A DNA stretch of 64,000 bases, taken from contig NC_084793.1 in NCBI RefSeq assembly GCF_963169125.1, positions 97,917,071-97,981,070 of the forward strand, read 5' to 3'. The notes beneath the pieces were generated by a model that saw nothing but the letters and a program-made list of their open reading frames with translations, was not told where the DNA came from and did not search any database. The position numbers were made by a program, and so were the translations under genes. This document shows, piece by piece, positions 1 through 12,762 of the stretch (position 1 is the first letter of the stretch; each line of letters opens with the position of its first letter). This DNA comes from Humulus lupulus (lineage: Eukaryota > Streptophyta > Magnoliopsida > Rosales > Cannabaceae).

Positions 1-974
1 CCAATGAATCTAGGGCTTAGTTTTCCCTTCTTTCCAAACCTCCTCACCCCTCGCAACGGTGAAACTCGGAGAAACACGTGGTCCCCAACCTGGAACTCCA
101 CGTCTCTATGCTTAGGTTCAGCATAGCTTTTCTGTCTGCTCTGTGAGGCGAGCATCCTAGCTTGGATCTTCTCTATAGCTTCACTTGTCCTCTGAACCAT
201 ATATGGCCCCAAATACTTTCTCTCACCCATCTCATCCCAATGAATAGGTGATCTACATTTCCTCCCATATAACATCTCATAGGGAGCCACTCCAATCGTT
301 GCTTGGTAACTATTATTATATGAAAATTCAATCAACGGGAGATACTTACTCCATGATCCCTCAAAGTCTATCACACACACTCTGAGCATAACCTCCATCA
401 ACTGAATTGTCCTCTCAGACTGTCCATCAGTCTGAGGATGAAAGGCTGTACTGAACTTCAACTGAGTCCCCATAGCCTTCTGCGAACCACCCCAAAACTT
501 GGAAGTAAAGATAGGATCCCGGTCTGACACTATAGACTTAGGAACCCCATGAAGACGTACGATCTCCCTCACATACAACTCAGCATACTGATCCACGGTA
601 TATGTCGACCTCACTGGAAGAAAATGGGCTGACTTGGTGTATCTATCCACTATCACCCACACCAAGTCATGAAGCCCAAATGTTCTGGGTAAACCTCCCA
701 CAAAATCCATCGTAATATCCTCCCATTTCCACTCGGGAATACCCAAAGGCTGAAGCAACCCTGCAGGTCGCTGATGCTCAGCTTTCACCTGCTGACAGGT
801 TAAACACTTGGCTACGTACTCAACCACATCCCTCTTCATCCTGGGCCACCAATATAATGTCTATAGATCCTGGTACATCTTTGTGGTACTCGGATGAAGT
901 GAGTACGGCGTCGTATGAGACTCATCCAATATCTCTCGTCTGATCCCCTCATCTGCTGGAACACAAATCCATCC
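1..974 (-). pseudogene. gypsy integrase, decayed, cut by window edge
   Basis: The minus-strand translation gives an H-H-C-C zinc-binding region (cysteines in CLTCQQ at about 790-830) and the DD35E core. The first Asp is in TMDFVGG (near 710), the second in VSDRDP (near 525), and the Glu lies in QSERTIQ 35 residues after the second Asp. The frame is open from base 860 to base 1. Stop codons lie at 861-863 (TAG in place of a Lys codon) and at 975-977 (in place of an Arg codon of RYRGW), so the full pol frame is broken. The C-terminal part, with a possible chromodomain, is outside the window. Domain assignment is by motif recognition only. Confidence 0.85.
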
Positions 975-1560
975 CTAATACCGAAGCAAACCAATCTCAG
1001 AGATAGAATAGTCCTTAGCTACTCCCGCTAAGACATTCTCTCTAACCTCTTGTAACTGAGTGTTTACCAATTGCCCTTCTCTATTCCGCTCTAGCAGGGT
1101 CGACTGCAGAGTAATATTGGCCAACCAGCCTACCACCAATTCTATCCCTGCCCTGACCATCTCATCAGCTAACTCTCTCGAGATCTGGGTGGAACTGTAT
1201 ACCTGACCTGGGCCTCTCCGGCTTAATGCATCCGCCACTACATTGGATTTTCCCGGATGGTAAAGAATATCACAATCATAATCTTTCACCAACTCTAGCC
1301 AACGCCTCTGTCTCATGTTCAGGTCCTTCTGCGTAAAGAAATACTTCAGACTCTTATGGTTAGTGTATACCTCGTACTTCTCCCCATACAGATAATGTCG
1401 CCAGATCTTCAGTGCGAATACCACCGCTGCTAGCTCCAAATCATGGGTAGGATACCGCTGCTCATACTCCTTCAGCTATCGTGATGCATAAACTATGAAC
1501 TTCTCATTCTACATCAACACACAGCCTAAACCCAACCTCGATGCATCACAGTAAACAACA
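975..1560 (-). pseudogene. gypsy RNase H domain
   Basis: RNase H of the same pol frame. Recognisable blocks are VVYCDAS near 1550 (first catalytic Asp, still inside the RT reading frame), the [18 protein letters not shown] block at 1380-1439, and the C-terminal DALSRR at about 1215-1235. A stop at 1506-1508, in place of a Gln codon of the VLMQN block, separates the two halves. This is the standard single Ty3-type RNase H, with no second archaeal-type RNase H as seen in the Tat element at 46-48 kb. Confidence 0.8.
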
Positions 1561-2468
1561 AACTTCCCTTCCCCTGAAGGAAGACTCAACACAGGCGCCG
1601 TAATAAGTCGTCGCTTCAGCTCTTGGAAACTGTCCTCACACTTGTCTGACCAGACAAACTTCAAATTATTTCGTGTCAATTCCGTCATCGGTGCCGATAT
1701 CTTCAAGAAGCCTTCCACAAACCGTCTATAATAACCTGCTAAACCAAGAAAACTCCGCACCTCCGAGGCATTCCTTAGCCTCGGCCAATCCCTAACTGCC
1801 TCTAACTTAGATGGATCCATCTTAATCCCATCTGCACCCACGATATGTCCAAGGAATGTCACTTCTGGTAACCAAAATTCACATTTCTTAAACTTGGCGT
1901 ACAACTGATGCTCCCTCAAACTCTGTAGAACCTGTCGAAGATGAATCTCATGCTCTGCCTCTGAACTAGAGTACACTAAGATGTCGTTGATGAAGACAAT
2001 AACAAACTGATCCAAGAAGTCTTTGAACACCCTGTTCATTAGGTCCATAAAGGCTGCTGGGGCATTGGTCAAACCAAACGACATGACCAGAAACTCATAG
2101 TGCCCGTACCTCATTTAGAAGGTCGTCTTCGGTATGTCCTCGTCCTTGATCCTCAGCTGGTGATAACCAGATCGAAGATCAATCTTTGAGAACACCGTCT
2201 TACCCTGCAGCTGATCGAACAAGTCATCAATCCTTGGTAAAGGGTACTTATTCTTGATAGTCAACTTGTTCAATTCCCTGTAGTCTATACACATTCTCAA
2301 GGTCCCGTCCTTCTTCTTCACAAATAAAACTAGAGCATCCCATGGCGAGTAACTAGGCCTGATGAACCTCAAATCTAGAAGCTCCTGCAACTGTATCTTC
2401 AATTCTTTCAGTTCCGCCAGTGCCATCCTATATGGTGCCCTCGACACTGGCTCTGTCCCTGGCGCCAA
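1509..2468 (-). pseudogene. gypsy reverse transcriptase, stop and changed catalytic Asp
   Basis: The RT fingers and palm are seen as [29 protein letters not shown] (2230-2290, read on minus), [12 protein letters not shown], then [23 protein letters not shown], and FLGHIV in the thumb. The catalytic box normally read F-I-D-D here reads F-I-N-D-I-L-V-Y (near 1985-2010), so one metal-binding Asp is replaced by Asn. A TAA stop at about 2112-2114 splits the domain just before MRYGHYEF. Both changes make this copy inactive. The D-to-N change fits a G-to-A transition in a CpG context, as expected in methylated transposons; this last point is inference. Confidence 0.85.
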
Positions 2469-2480
2469 CTCAATGACAAA

Positions 2481-4190
2481 CTAAATCACTCTACGTGGCG
2501 GCAACCCCAGCAAGTCTTCAGGGAACACATCCAAGAACTCGCAAACCAATCTGGTCTCTTCCGGTCCTATTGGAGAAACCTTGGTGGTATCTACCACACT
2601 AGCCAGAAAACCTATACACCCTCCTTGTAGCAGATCTCTGGCTCTCAACACCGATATCCTGGGTACGCAGGGTCCATGCACCGCTCCCACAAAAACAAAG
2701 GGATCCTCACCCTCTGGCTCAAAGGTCACCATCTTCTTCCTGTAGTCAATGGTAGCTCCATACCTAACCAGCCAATCCATACCTAAAATCATATCAAAGT
2801 CTTCCATACTCAACTCAATCAAATCTACTGACAACTCTCTACCATCAATTATCACTGGCAGTGCTCTAACCCACCTCCTAGATACTACCAGTTCCCTTGT
2901 AGGCAAAATAGTCCCAAACCCTCAAGTACAATACTCACTAGGTATACACAGTCTATCAATCACCTTACTAGAAACAAACGAATGTGTAGCACCAGAGTCA
3001 ATCAATACAGTAAAAGGAGAGCCAGCACTAGAAAGCTGACCTGTCACTACCAAGGGGCTAGCCTCGGCCTCTGCCTGCGTCAGGGTGAACACTCGAGCTG
3101 GAGTCAAGCTATCTACCATCCCCGCATCTCCCTTCTTCACTGTCGGGCAATCTTTCTTGAGGTGTCCCACCACCCCACACACATAACAGGCCTTAGCCCG
3201 ACGCTCGCCTAGATGGCGTCTTCTACACCTCGTGCACTCAGGGTAAATTCTCCATGTATCACCGCCTCCCTGACGGCCACCCTGAGTGCCTCCATCTCTC
3301 CTATCAGGACCAGGAACGGTCGAAGCATCAGGGGTCTTCCTCTTTAAATCACTGGGGCATCCGCCCCTACTAGAACCAAAATATGGAGGCACCGCCCTGC
3401 AGCCTTCCCGTCTCGCTGCACTTTCTCTCCATATCTTATTCTCCGCTTCCTCAGCGGTAAAAGCCTTCTCTACAGCCTGGGCATAAGTTGTCCCTCCAGG
3501 AATTGTTGTAATCCTCACATCTCGAGATATCATAGCATTAAGCCCACTAATAAATCTGTCCTGCCTAGTTGCATCAGTAGGCACAAGATCTGGTGCAAAT
3601 TTCGCATGTCTATCAAACCTTAGGGCATATTCTGTAACTGTCATGCTACCTTGAACCAGCCCCACAAACTCATTTACCTTCGTTGCCCTGAAGGCAACAT
3701 TATAATACTTCTGACTGAATAGGTCCTTGAATCCTTCCCAAGTCAAAACAGTAACATCTCTGGTCTGTGATGCCACCTCCCACCAGATCCGAGCATCCTC
3801 CCTCAGCATATATGTGGCACAGGCCACTCTTCCATGTCCCTCTACCTTCATAAAGTCCAGAATGGTAGTAATCATGGTCATCCATTGTTCAGCCTTCAGT
3901 GGATCAGGTCCTCCCTCAAAGATCGGGGGCTGCTATTTCCTGAACCGCTCATACAATGGCTCCCATCAATTCCCAACCTCTGTTGGCTGTACAACAGGTG
4001 CCACTGCTGGTGGCACAATGGGGGCAATACTCCCTAATGGAGCTTGCTGCCGCATAATTCAGATCTATTCATCCTGGTTCTGTAGCCGAGCTTGCATGTC
4101 TGCCATAAGCTGTTGCTAGTTCTCAGGGACTGGCAGAGGGGTCTGGCCCTGGTCACCATCTCTAGTCTCAAACCTACCGGCTAGTCATGT
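2481..4190 (-). pseudogene. gypsy gag and aspartic protease, decayed
   Basis: On the minus strand gag begins near 4190 and is interrupted by several stops up to 3885. It then runs through a retrotransposon-gag core (ATYMLREDARIWWEV, LFSQKYY, RFDRHAKFAPDLVP) to a CCHC zinc knuckle CYVCGVVGHLKKDC at about 3140-3190. The protease motif VLIDSGATHSF (D-S-G) follows at about 2965-3000, and the protease continues after a stop at 2919-2921 with MDWLVRYGATIDY at 2730-2790. A further stop precedes the RT reading frame at about 2478. Gag packages the RNA and the protease cleaves the polyprotein. The copy cannot make an intact protein. Confidence 0.82.
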
Positions 4191-4582
4191 AGATTTTCTT
4201 GGATGCATAATTATCCAAGTCAATCTGCAATCAACGACTCGACAATCAGACTATGATGACAGGGTAATAATTCTTTCATGATCCACCATTAGAACCCCAA
4301 ACATTCACAAGCAATCAAAATATAGCAATTTATCCAAATATTCATCCACATGCATAACAATGCTAATAAGCATGCCTCGATATCATCATGCAATAGTCAA
4401 GGGCTAGGCCCTATCAGTATCTCACGCTCCCTATTAATCAAGAAGGTATCAACAGTCATATCTCATTCAGATCATTTAAACATATAATCATGTATACACA
4501 ATTACCAAACCCTGAGTCGAGCTTGTATTTCGCAGCGAATGTACATGTCCAGCCAGTCTTCAGGAACCCTTAAACCTAGGAC

Positions 4583-4594
4583 GCTCTGATACAA
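4583..4594 (-). other. primer binding site, initiator tRNA-Met type
   Basis: The minus strand reads nearly TGGTATCAGAGC (last two positions changed), the usual complement of the 3' end of plant initiator tRNA-Met. It lies three bases inside the LTR edge at 4598, which fixes the orientation of the element as minus. Confidence 0.75.
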
Positions 4595-4597
4595 AGT

Positions 4598-4709
4598 TGT
4601 AACGCCCTGGATAGCCAAGACCATTACACTGTGTGTTTATAAAGGTGCAAGAATCGCTAATCAAGTCATTTAATTCAAAACGTGTTACCAAAACTATAGT
4701 TGAACTAGG
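4598..4709 (-). repeat. 3'-terminal part of the split 5' LTR of the outer gypsy element
   Basis: On the plus strand the LTR edge reads TGTAACGCCC, directly after the primer binding site. After about 110 bases it is cut by the element at 4710. The sequence resumes at 13731 after the duplicated CTAGG (4705-4709 and 13731-13735). Confidence 0.85.
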
Positions 4710-5657
4710 TGTTGACCGCATTTTTGGCCAACGACGTGTAGACGTCAAAAACGATAAAAACCTTCAAGAGAAATAAATGACACAGACGATTTTTATAGTG
4801 GTTCAGCCCCAATGTGCTGGTAATAGCCTAATCCACTTAGAGTTGTGATTATAGATCTGCACTCAAGATCAGATGAACCTGAGTCAACTGAGTTTCTTCA
4901 GTGCAGATTACAAGAATACAAGAATTCTCTCAAATACAAGTACTCTCTCTCTCTCTAGAAAATTAGAATTCGAATCAAAAGTTCCCAAAAATCCCCCCTT
5001 ATGATGCCATAAGCCTTGTATTTATAGGCTCGGGATCGTATAGATGATATCCCCCATAATCGGGATATTTTATTATTCTCATTATATTAAAATTACAATA
5101 ATATTCAAAATATAACAATACACTAAATTTGTGGGATAAATTGAGAGATTCCCGCGTATGCCAAGACCGGTTCTTGTTGAAGTCGTTTTTGGGAATCTTG
5201 ACGTAGTCCTGCTCTATCTAGTCGATCCATATCACATTCAGTCTGGTCGCCCAAACCTTCACTGGGCAGACACACACTTAACTGGGCAGACATGCACTTG
5301 GCTGGGAAGACATGCACTTGACTGGACAGACACGCACTTAACTGGGCAGACATGCACTTGGCTGGGCAGACATGCACTTGACTGGGCAGACATGCACTTG
5401 GCTGGGCAGGACAGGTCATGACTGGTCGGACATGGTCATGACTGGGCAGACAATCATATGACTGGTCGGTCATGACACTTGATTGGCCAGTCAAAACTCT
5501 TCATTGGTCTACCGGGTCACTCCTAAGCCAGATCACTTTATCACAACTCTGAGGAGCCAATATATATATTGACTATTAACGTGTCGTTTACGGACCATGC
5601 ACTGCCATTTGTCACCTTTATTGCCACGTCATCGATCTCCAATTTTTGGGGATAACA
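4710..5657 (-). repeat. 3' LTR of the gag-only element
   Basis: Starts TGTTGACCGC and ends GGGGATAACA. It holds a 20-bp-type minisatellite (about 5250-5475) and is collinear with the LTR at 12785-13730, apart from point changes and different minisatellite copy number. Confidence 0.9.
5250..5475. repeat. LTR minisatellite, ACTGGGCAGACATGCACTTG-type units
   Basis: About nine degenerate units of roughly 20 bases (tgggcagacatgcacttggc and variants with acacgcactta) follow each other. It creates long spurious open frames on both strands. The partner LTR has a differently arranged array at 13335-13560. Confidence 0.9.
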
Positions 5658-5670
5658 TTTGCCCCCCAAG
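5658..5670 (-). other. Polypurine tract of the gag-only element
   Basis: The plus strand reads TTTGCCCCCCAAG immediately after the LTR end; the minus strand therefore has a G-rich purine run next to the 3' LTR, the usual primer for plus-strand synthesis. The same 13 bases abut the Tat LTR at 42037-42049. Confidence 0.8.
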
Positions 5671-5934
5671 TTTATTATACAATTTTCTCGTATGATAATA
5701 TTTTCTTCTAGCAAAATGTTCTTGAGGTCATTCAAAAGCTCCTATCCGGTCGATAACTTTCACGTAAACCCACGACTAAACTTGCCTTTTGATTTCTTCA
5801 AATTCTATTTTTTGATCTTGTTGCAGTATGTGTTTTGGATGAGAAATGGAGTTTGTGTTCATGGAATTTAGGGCTTTGTTTTTTTGGAATGGGTTTATGT
5901 TTGTGGTATGGGTCTAGGGCTGCTCGGATGCTTA

Positions 5935-6375
5935 GATTGCCTTGGAATTTATCCCCATCTGATCGGTACTATCCACTGCCCCTCGGACCAACCCTAACTC
6001 CTCGGCCACGCACCAACTGGCTCCTCGGACGCACGGCGATAGCCTCGACTAGGCATGGTCCGCTCGGACAGGCGCGGTAACCGCTCGGACACCCAGCATC
6101 CACTCGGACAGGTGCAGCAGCAGTTCGGCACCCAGCATCTGCTCCTTGGACCAGACGCAACCCCTTGGACGCACGCTGCTCCTCGGACCCTGGCCATCCG
6201 CTTGGACGCAACCTCACTGCTCGGACACATGCTGCCAACCGATCGAACACAGCCACCTTCTGCTCGGACGCCAAGGCACCACCTTCTGAATGCACGCCTG
6301 CTGCTCGGGCATGCCCTATCCGACCGGACACGCAGCCAAGCCGCTCGATGTTTAGCCTTGGATGTGCGGCACCAC
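5935..6375. repeat. Degenerate CTCGGAC repeat field
   Basis: The motif (G)CTCGGAC, with one-base variants such as CTTGGAC, recurs more than fifteen times at irregular spacing of about 15-40 bases. Open frames here (both strands) are biased, low-complexity and resemble no protein I know, so I treat the field as non-coding repeat. Confidence 0.75.
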
Positions 6376-7620
6376 CACTCGGGCATATGCTTAGGCAGCC
6401 ATGCCATATGCCAAAAACTTATCCCTCCATATACCATCAAAACACCTTGTTCGAATCTCCCATAATTATTTTGAGAGATTGATTTCTCTCAACCAATCTT
6501 GATGAAAAATTGACTTCTCTTCTCAAAGACATTTTTTCACTATGTAGTATTTACTTTGCATGCATTTGTTCGTGTTTGTTTAATTCATTCCAGGGGCTCA
6601 TCGTTGTTAGTCATGCCCAACAACAGAGTTTCCTACTCGACCAGTGATATATGCTCAGCCGATCAGGGAAGTTGTACCTGCTCTCCCGACCAGGAAAACT
6701 TTGCACTTGGCCAGTAATTTACTCCTTTTTCTTGTACAGCCGAGCTGTTGGCATTTATACTTTACTTTTGTTTGTTAACTTAAAGCATTCTAAGTCTTTT
6801 TTATACTTAAAAAGTTATAATTTTTTTGTGAATAGTAAAGTCATTCTGGTGTATGCCTTATATTTTTGCATGAGTACTTAGTTTTCTAACTTAGAAATTT
6901 TAGACATTTCATAAGTCCATACTAAGTATACTTTCTCACACTCTTATTGCTCTAACATTTTATGAGCATAATGTTTATTGTCACACGAATATCTGTTTCT
7001 AACTTGAAATTTAAAAAAATTCCAAGTTACTTAAGCTTTGTCAAACAAGTTAGCTTAATGGCCTTTTTGGACTTCGAAAATTTACAAGTCAGCCTAAAAA
7101 CAGATATATTAACTCGTGCTCTTATTGCCTGTGTTAAATTATATACCAGTATACCCCATGTGCCCCCCAGGTGATCGAGGGTTGAAAGATCCTTAGTCAC
7201 TTGCTACTTGACTAAATCTGTTCGAGCAGTTAATTACTCGTGAAACACATAGACTATATGGAAAATATTCAAGTAGTTGAACACTGCTTGAACGTATCGA
7301 CCAGTTGAACACTGTCCGATTTTACCGACCAATTGAATATTACTCGGATAACTAACACACATGCATATTTGTAGCAAGAATCGACCACGCTGTGCGCAGT
7401 CTCTTTTATTACTCGTAAATTAAAAAGGACAAAACATGTCTAATAACGAGTCTTAAACAACCAAAATTGTTCAAAAATAAAATGACTGGTTAGCAAATAA
7501 CCAGCTCATAAACCAAACTTAAATAACAAGTCAAACAACTCAAAATCAAGCTACCACTCTGAAAGCGGTATTTAAAAATAATATATCCTTCGATGCTCGC
7601 CACTCCAGTGGTTTCTGATC
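6376..7620. other. Non-coding internal region of the gag-only element
   Basis: No pol motif is visible on either strand. The stretch holds scattered motifs such as CGACCAGT and CTCGACC and AT-rich DNA. In an autonomous Tat element protease, RT, RNase H and integrase would lie downstream of gag. Confidence 0.6.
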
Positions 7621-9535
7621 CTAGAACTCCCGCTCAGCATACTTCTCCTTTGCTTCGTTGCTTTCCTCAGCCAAGTGTGGACCTCCACATATAGTGTCTA
7701 AGGTAAAGTCCACAGGTTCGGGCTGCAAGGGTGGAGATCTTTTTCGCTTGAAACCAGGATTGCTGCTACCTCCTTCTCCTTGGGGTGCCTCTGCTCGATA
7801 CTTCCTCAACTTGCCCGACCGGAGAAGAAATTCTATTTCGTCCTTGAGGTGATTGCATTCATTCGTGTCGTGACCATAATCTCCATGGAAACGACAAAAC
7901 TTATTCATGTCTCTCTTCCTCATCTCTTTCCTGATGGGTGGAGGTTTCTTGTAGGGAACCTCTTCATGACTAGCAAGATATATTTCCGCTCAGCTAGCCG
8001 AGAGAGTGGTGTAGTTAGTGAATTGAGGCTCATACTTGGTTGGCTTTTCACTTGAATTCAACTTTGCTTTCTTTTCATCATGGTGGTTGGACCCGTTATT
8101 TCCACGTTTCCTTCCACCAGATTCAATTGATCCGCCCAGATTATTTATGCCATTCTCCTCTTTCTCTATTGCATCATCCAATTTCATATACTTGTCCGCC
8201 CGGTCAAGAAATTGTTGAAGTGTTGAAATTGGATTTCTATGTATACTGTCCCACAAAGGGCTTCGATAAGTTATCCCAGCAGATATGGCAACCATCTTCC
8301 CCTCGTCTCCTACAGCAGTTGCTCTATTGGCTTCTCTCATGAATCTCTGTATATAGTTCTTTAGAGACTCATCTTTTCCTTGTTTGATATCTGCCAAGTG
8401 GTTGGCATAAACTGGTGGAGTCCGGGCAGTGTTGAATTGTCTACAAAACTCCTTCCTGAATGCTTCCCAAGAGGTAATGGAGTTTGGCTTAAACTTCCAA
8501 TACCATTCCTGGGCAGTATCCGACAATGTAGTCGGGAAAACTCTACACTGATAATCGTCACTTACTCCGAGCAATTGCATCTGGTCCTCGAATTTCCCAA
8601 TATGTCTGATGGGATCTGCCTTTTCTATATATACAGGCAGAACCGGTGCTTTATATTTTGCCGGTGGCTGGGCTGCTCTAATCCGGGCACAAAATGGGCT
8701 GCCACTCCGGTGGTCTATTGCATCTATCCTGGAAGGTCTTTTTGACAAACCTTGCACTGCAGCTGCTAGTACATCCAGCTGGGCTTGGATGGCTGGTGCA
8801 ACTGATGAAGTTCCAAGATCTTGACCGCCTGGTCGGGCATTACCATCTGGCGCGCCGTTGTCAAGTATTTCTACTTGACTGGCAGGGCGGTCCAGATTTT
8901 GCCCTTCGACCGGGATGGTCCTCCTCTTGTTGGTGATAACATCCCTTAGATCCTTCCGGGAAGCATGCTCTCCTGCCCGATCGAACACCGTACTCTTCGA
9001 TTTTTCAGAGGGCTTACTACGCGGGACTTACTCTCTTCCACTACGTTGCTGGCCGGGGTGCAGTGGAGGCCTTTCGGTACGCCCCGGGCAGTCTTTTCCT
9101 CCTTGTTGGTCATTTCCCTCCTTTTCCTTTGACTAGTCGGTGTGATGACTATCAGCCTCATCACGACCATGCCCATCTTTGAATTGTGAAGTCCTCTTCT
9201 CTCGAGGAGTCTTGGTCTGATCCTGCCTGGGTGGGGTCTTCTTACTACCCGATCTGTGACTTCCTGACCTCGAAGTTTCTGATCGGTGGCTCCTGGAGGG
9301 GGTTCTAGAGTGCTCCCTTTGCGTCGAGGTAGTTCTGGATCGGTCCCCATCATCTTCCCTACCAGGGGGTTACTCCTGCTTCTACCCGGTCCTCGAGAAT
9401 CGGCTCTGTCAGTGGTCCTCCGACCAACGTCATTATTTCTTGCTCCCTAGGTGGCTGCTTGTGCTACGGCTTGAGCATTGGCTTGGGCCAATTGGGTAGC
9501 CGCTTCTAGAGCAAGTGCTGCTTCACGATGTCTCC

Positions 9536-12417
9536 TACAACGCCCCAACTCCAAGGACCGCTACAGTGCACATTGTAAACAGTGCTAAACTCGCTAATCG
9601 AGTCGTTTGGCCATAAACGTGTAACTAAGCATGATTAGCGGTTCAGAGGTTAAAAACTTTGGTTAAGATATAACGTTTCACTAAAACGTTTACCATATAC
9701 ATTGGGATCCCAAGAATATAATTTCAGAGTCTATTACAAGAAAGTGTTTACAACAGGCCGTTCTAAGCGGCAAAACAGGGTTCAGCCCTAGTTCCACTTT
9801 CAAACCTCGCCCAAGTATTGGTCGAGTAGCTGCATATGTACACATCATCACCTAAGCTCTCCAACTCAAGGATGGTCCAGCTTCCTTTTTCCTTTACCTG
9901 CACCACAAAGCACCCGTGAGCCGAAGCCCAGCAAGAAAACTCATATGCTCATAAACAATCATATCATGATACCAAATCATATCTGGCATGCCTAGCATTC
10001 ATAGCTCTTTTCAGCATGCAAATGAATTCAAACAGATGCTGGGGTATCCAGGACAAGAAGTCCTGGCCTTCTGATTGGAGGACTATCAAGTCAATCCTAA
10101 TCAGATGAGTGTCGTAACACTAGAGGTTCCGATAAACCATGCTGAGTGACCAACGAGCAAGTCACTAGGGGCCTCAGTGCCCAAGCCATGCATATGATGA
10201 TCAAAATGATCATACAGAGCTCATAGCCCTGATCAGACGAGTGAATGTCACTTGAGGTTCTAGTAAACCATACTGAGTGACTGACAACCAAGTCACTAGG
10301 GGCCCAGTGCCCATTTCCCACAATGGCTCTACATGGCTAGCCCTTGGCTAGATAAATGCTTGTTTATATTCATCAAACTTGAGGTCGGTCCTGCATTAAT
10401 GCTCCTTGAGTCATTCAATGCAGAGGGTCGATTAGGTCCAATCGACATAGCTTGCACTACACACTAGGGTTGTCATGACTAGTGAGTTAGCACAATGTGA
10501 CCAGTGCCCAGCACCACTGCCGAACCTGACTAGTGAGTCACGGCTTCACAGTTGATACTAGCACCTTTGCCAAATCTGACTAATTAGTCAGTGCGTGACC
10601 AGTGCCCAGCACCACTGCCGAACCTGACTAGTGAGTCACGGCTTCACAGTTGATACTAGCACCTTTGCCAGATCTGACTAATTAGTCAGTACCATGCACA
10701 AGTAAGCAATGCTATCAATGTGTATCATATGCCAATTATCAAAGAACAGGGCATTCATCATGCTTACTAAACAGTTGCTAGCATAATTATGATCATGCAC
10801 AAACACAGAGATACAAGCTCTGACCAATCTCATATTCATCATTCATGGCATGCCCTAATCACATGTTTCTCGTGCATCACATGCATCACACTTAACCATC
10901 CAGCATGCCTCAGTAATAATCATATGCAAATGGGCAAGATTGCCAAGCATTCATTATGCTATCAATGTTTACATTTAAACATCCAACATGCATCAATCAT
11001 AGCCACGCATGTCACATATGGGGTGCAGTTTTCTTACCTTGGGTTCGAGCGAGAATTAATAAAAGGAACGACCTTTGAGAACGATCAGCTTTTAGTCCTT
11101 TAGCGGTCACCTAGTCATAACCAAACATATAGGATACCATTAATAAAAATGACCAACATAGGTTCCCAAACCAATATCTAGCCTCCGGGACATCAATCCC
11201 CACTTAACCGGGTACTAGGATCAACCTCGAGACCTATGGCAAGCATTCCTAAGTCAAAAACCCCATTTTGGCCAAATCTGCCTTGATGGGTCGCGGCTCA
11301 CCATAGCCATGCCGCGGCTCATCCCCCTGACAGAGGCATAATTGCCTCAGAAACACACTTAGGCCGTGGCACGCCATAGCCAGGCCGCGGCACATTACCC
11401 TGATCAGCCCAAAAACCAGCAACGCACCAGCAAACTCCCTTGCGTTTTTCCCTTGGAACCAGCCCTTCAAACCAACCCAAAACACCAACCTAACACCCAT
11501 TTCAACCCCTAAACATCATCAACATCTCACCCTCATCAAAACCCAAGTTTCCAAACTCAAGAACTCTCATTAATTCACAACTAACACATCAAAAACCTCA
11601 ATTGAAAACTTAATAGAAAAACAGGGTATACCATGAAACTCATGGTTGGAACTTACCTCAAACTTGATTTTGAATCCCCTTCCATGGCTGAATCAAGTTC
11701 CTAAGCTCCCACCTTTAATCTCCTAGCTTAACTCCTCAATTTGACCTCTCAAAATTCAAAGGGAAGTGAAGGAGGAACCTTGTACGGGAGAGAAGGAGAA
11801 GTGATGAAGATAGGCTCTGTTTTTGTTCTGTTTCCACAGCTTTCTAAACCCCAAAAGCTTATATAAATCCTTAAGGCCAAAAGACCATAATGCCCCTAGG
11901 CCAATTTAAAGCTTCTAAACACTCCCAAGGGTAAATTCGTCATTTCCAACCTATATCGTTAATTATAATTAACGCTCTCCAATTCCCGCTATTCTCAACA
12001 TTCTCAAATGCCAATAAATCACATCCCACTACCCTTTAATTCCCGGTAATGCTTTAATCATCAAAATGACCCCGAGCCTCACCCCGAGCCCCGAACTAAA
12101 TCCCGTTATGACTAGACCGAAAACTTGCATTCCCATGATCGTCTCATGTCAAATGGCTCGAACCAATCCACATATAATGTGGTAAAATTATAATTCACCC
12201 ATATGCATAAAATTACACAATCACGCCCCCAACGGCCAAATTACCAAAATGCCCTTGCATTAAAATTACGAGCCCATATGCATGCATTCACCATCATATA
12301 ATAATATAATTCACATAAACATGCATATAATCATTAAATATCATAATAAATCAATTATGGCCCTCCCGTCCTCCTGATCAAGGTCCTAAACCTTATTAGG
12401 AAATTTGGGGCATTACA
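9536..12417 (-). mobile_element. Solo LTR of a TGTAACG-type gypsy family, 2.9 kb
   Basis: Flanked on both sides by the 5-bp duplication TCTCC (9531-9535 and 12418-12422). The right edge, read on minus, starts TGTAATGCCCCAAATT and continues with the same signature as the LTRs at 13731-16029 and 31762-34022 (CTAATAAGG..TTAGG.CCTTGAT, then GGGAGGGC..ATAATTG). The left edge reads TACAACGCCCC in place of TGTAACGCCC, so it has mutated. No internal domain is present, so this is a solo LTR left after LTR-LTR recombination. It contains near-repeats at 10490-10690 and four imperfect CCGCGG-type motifs at 11290-11395. Confidence 0.88.
10490..10690. repeat. Tandem duplication, about 108 bp, inside the solo LTR
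   Basis: The block beginning TGACCAGTGCCCAGCACC (about 10498) is repeated almost exactly at about 10597, including the following CACGGCTTCACAGTTGATAC segment. It is a recent local tandem duplication. Confidence 0.8.
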
Positions 12418-12762
12418 TCTCCGGTTGACCTCCTCCTGTTGTTGTCTGAGCTCTTCGCTTCTGGCCTCCATATCGCGCCTTTGCTACTCTAACGCGGCTT
12501 TCTGCCTGGCCATCTCTTCAGCGAACGCCTCCTGTCTGGCGTGGAATTGTGCCATCTCCTCCTGGAAGGCCCCCATGGCTTCTTGGAGTTCTTCGAATTC
12601 TGGAGTCACGTCCTCGAGCATGACCCTAGGCTCAGTCTCATGGTCTTGTGGGCCAGGACCTTCTGATCTAGCAGGCTCTTTAGAGGAGCCTGTCTTCTTG
12701 GAGGTCGCATTGGTGCTCTTAGGCGCCATAATACTTCAGGGACCGTCTGTCTTTCTCTTCAG

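Larger units (their letters stand above)
7621..12729 (-). pseudogene. Tat-type gag gene, split by a solo LTR
   Basis: The reading frame starts with ATG at 12729 (minus), 55 bases inside the right LTR, with a charged Glu/Gln-rich coiled-coil segment to 12484. A stop follows, then the frame continues to the insertion edge near 12420 and resumes beyond it near 9530. Further stops occur near 9450 and 9355. The gag core lies at 7990-8988 (GKFEDQMQLLGVSDDYQCRV, AQEWYWKF, FCRQFNTART). The zinc-binding motif CRFHGDYGHDTNEC lies at about 7860-7900 (C-x2-H-x4-H-x4-C), the same variant as in the Tat element at about 50.5 kb. The gene is broken by the 2.9-kb insertion and by stops. Confidence 0.82.

Noticed and set aside
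5123..5494. Long open frames on both strands with repeated Cys/Pro or Trp/Thr units
   Set aside because: They are produced by the LTR minisatellite; the same happens at 13196-13390. No start context or conservation.
5969..6482. Overlapping open frames on both strands (up to about 148 codons)
   Set aside because: They arise from the CTCGGAC repeat field; overlapping frames in many phases and biased composition indicate chance.
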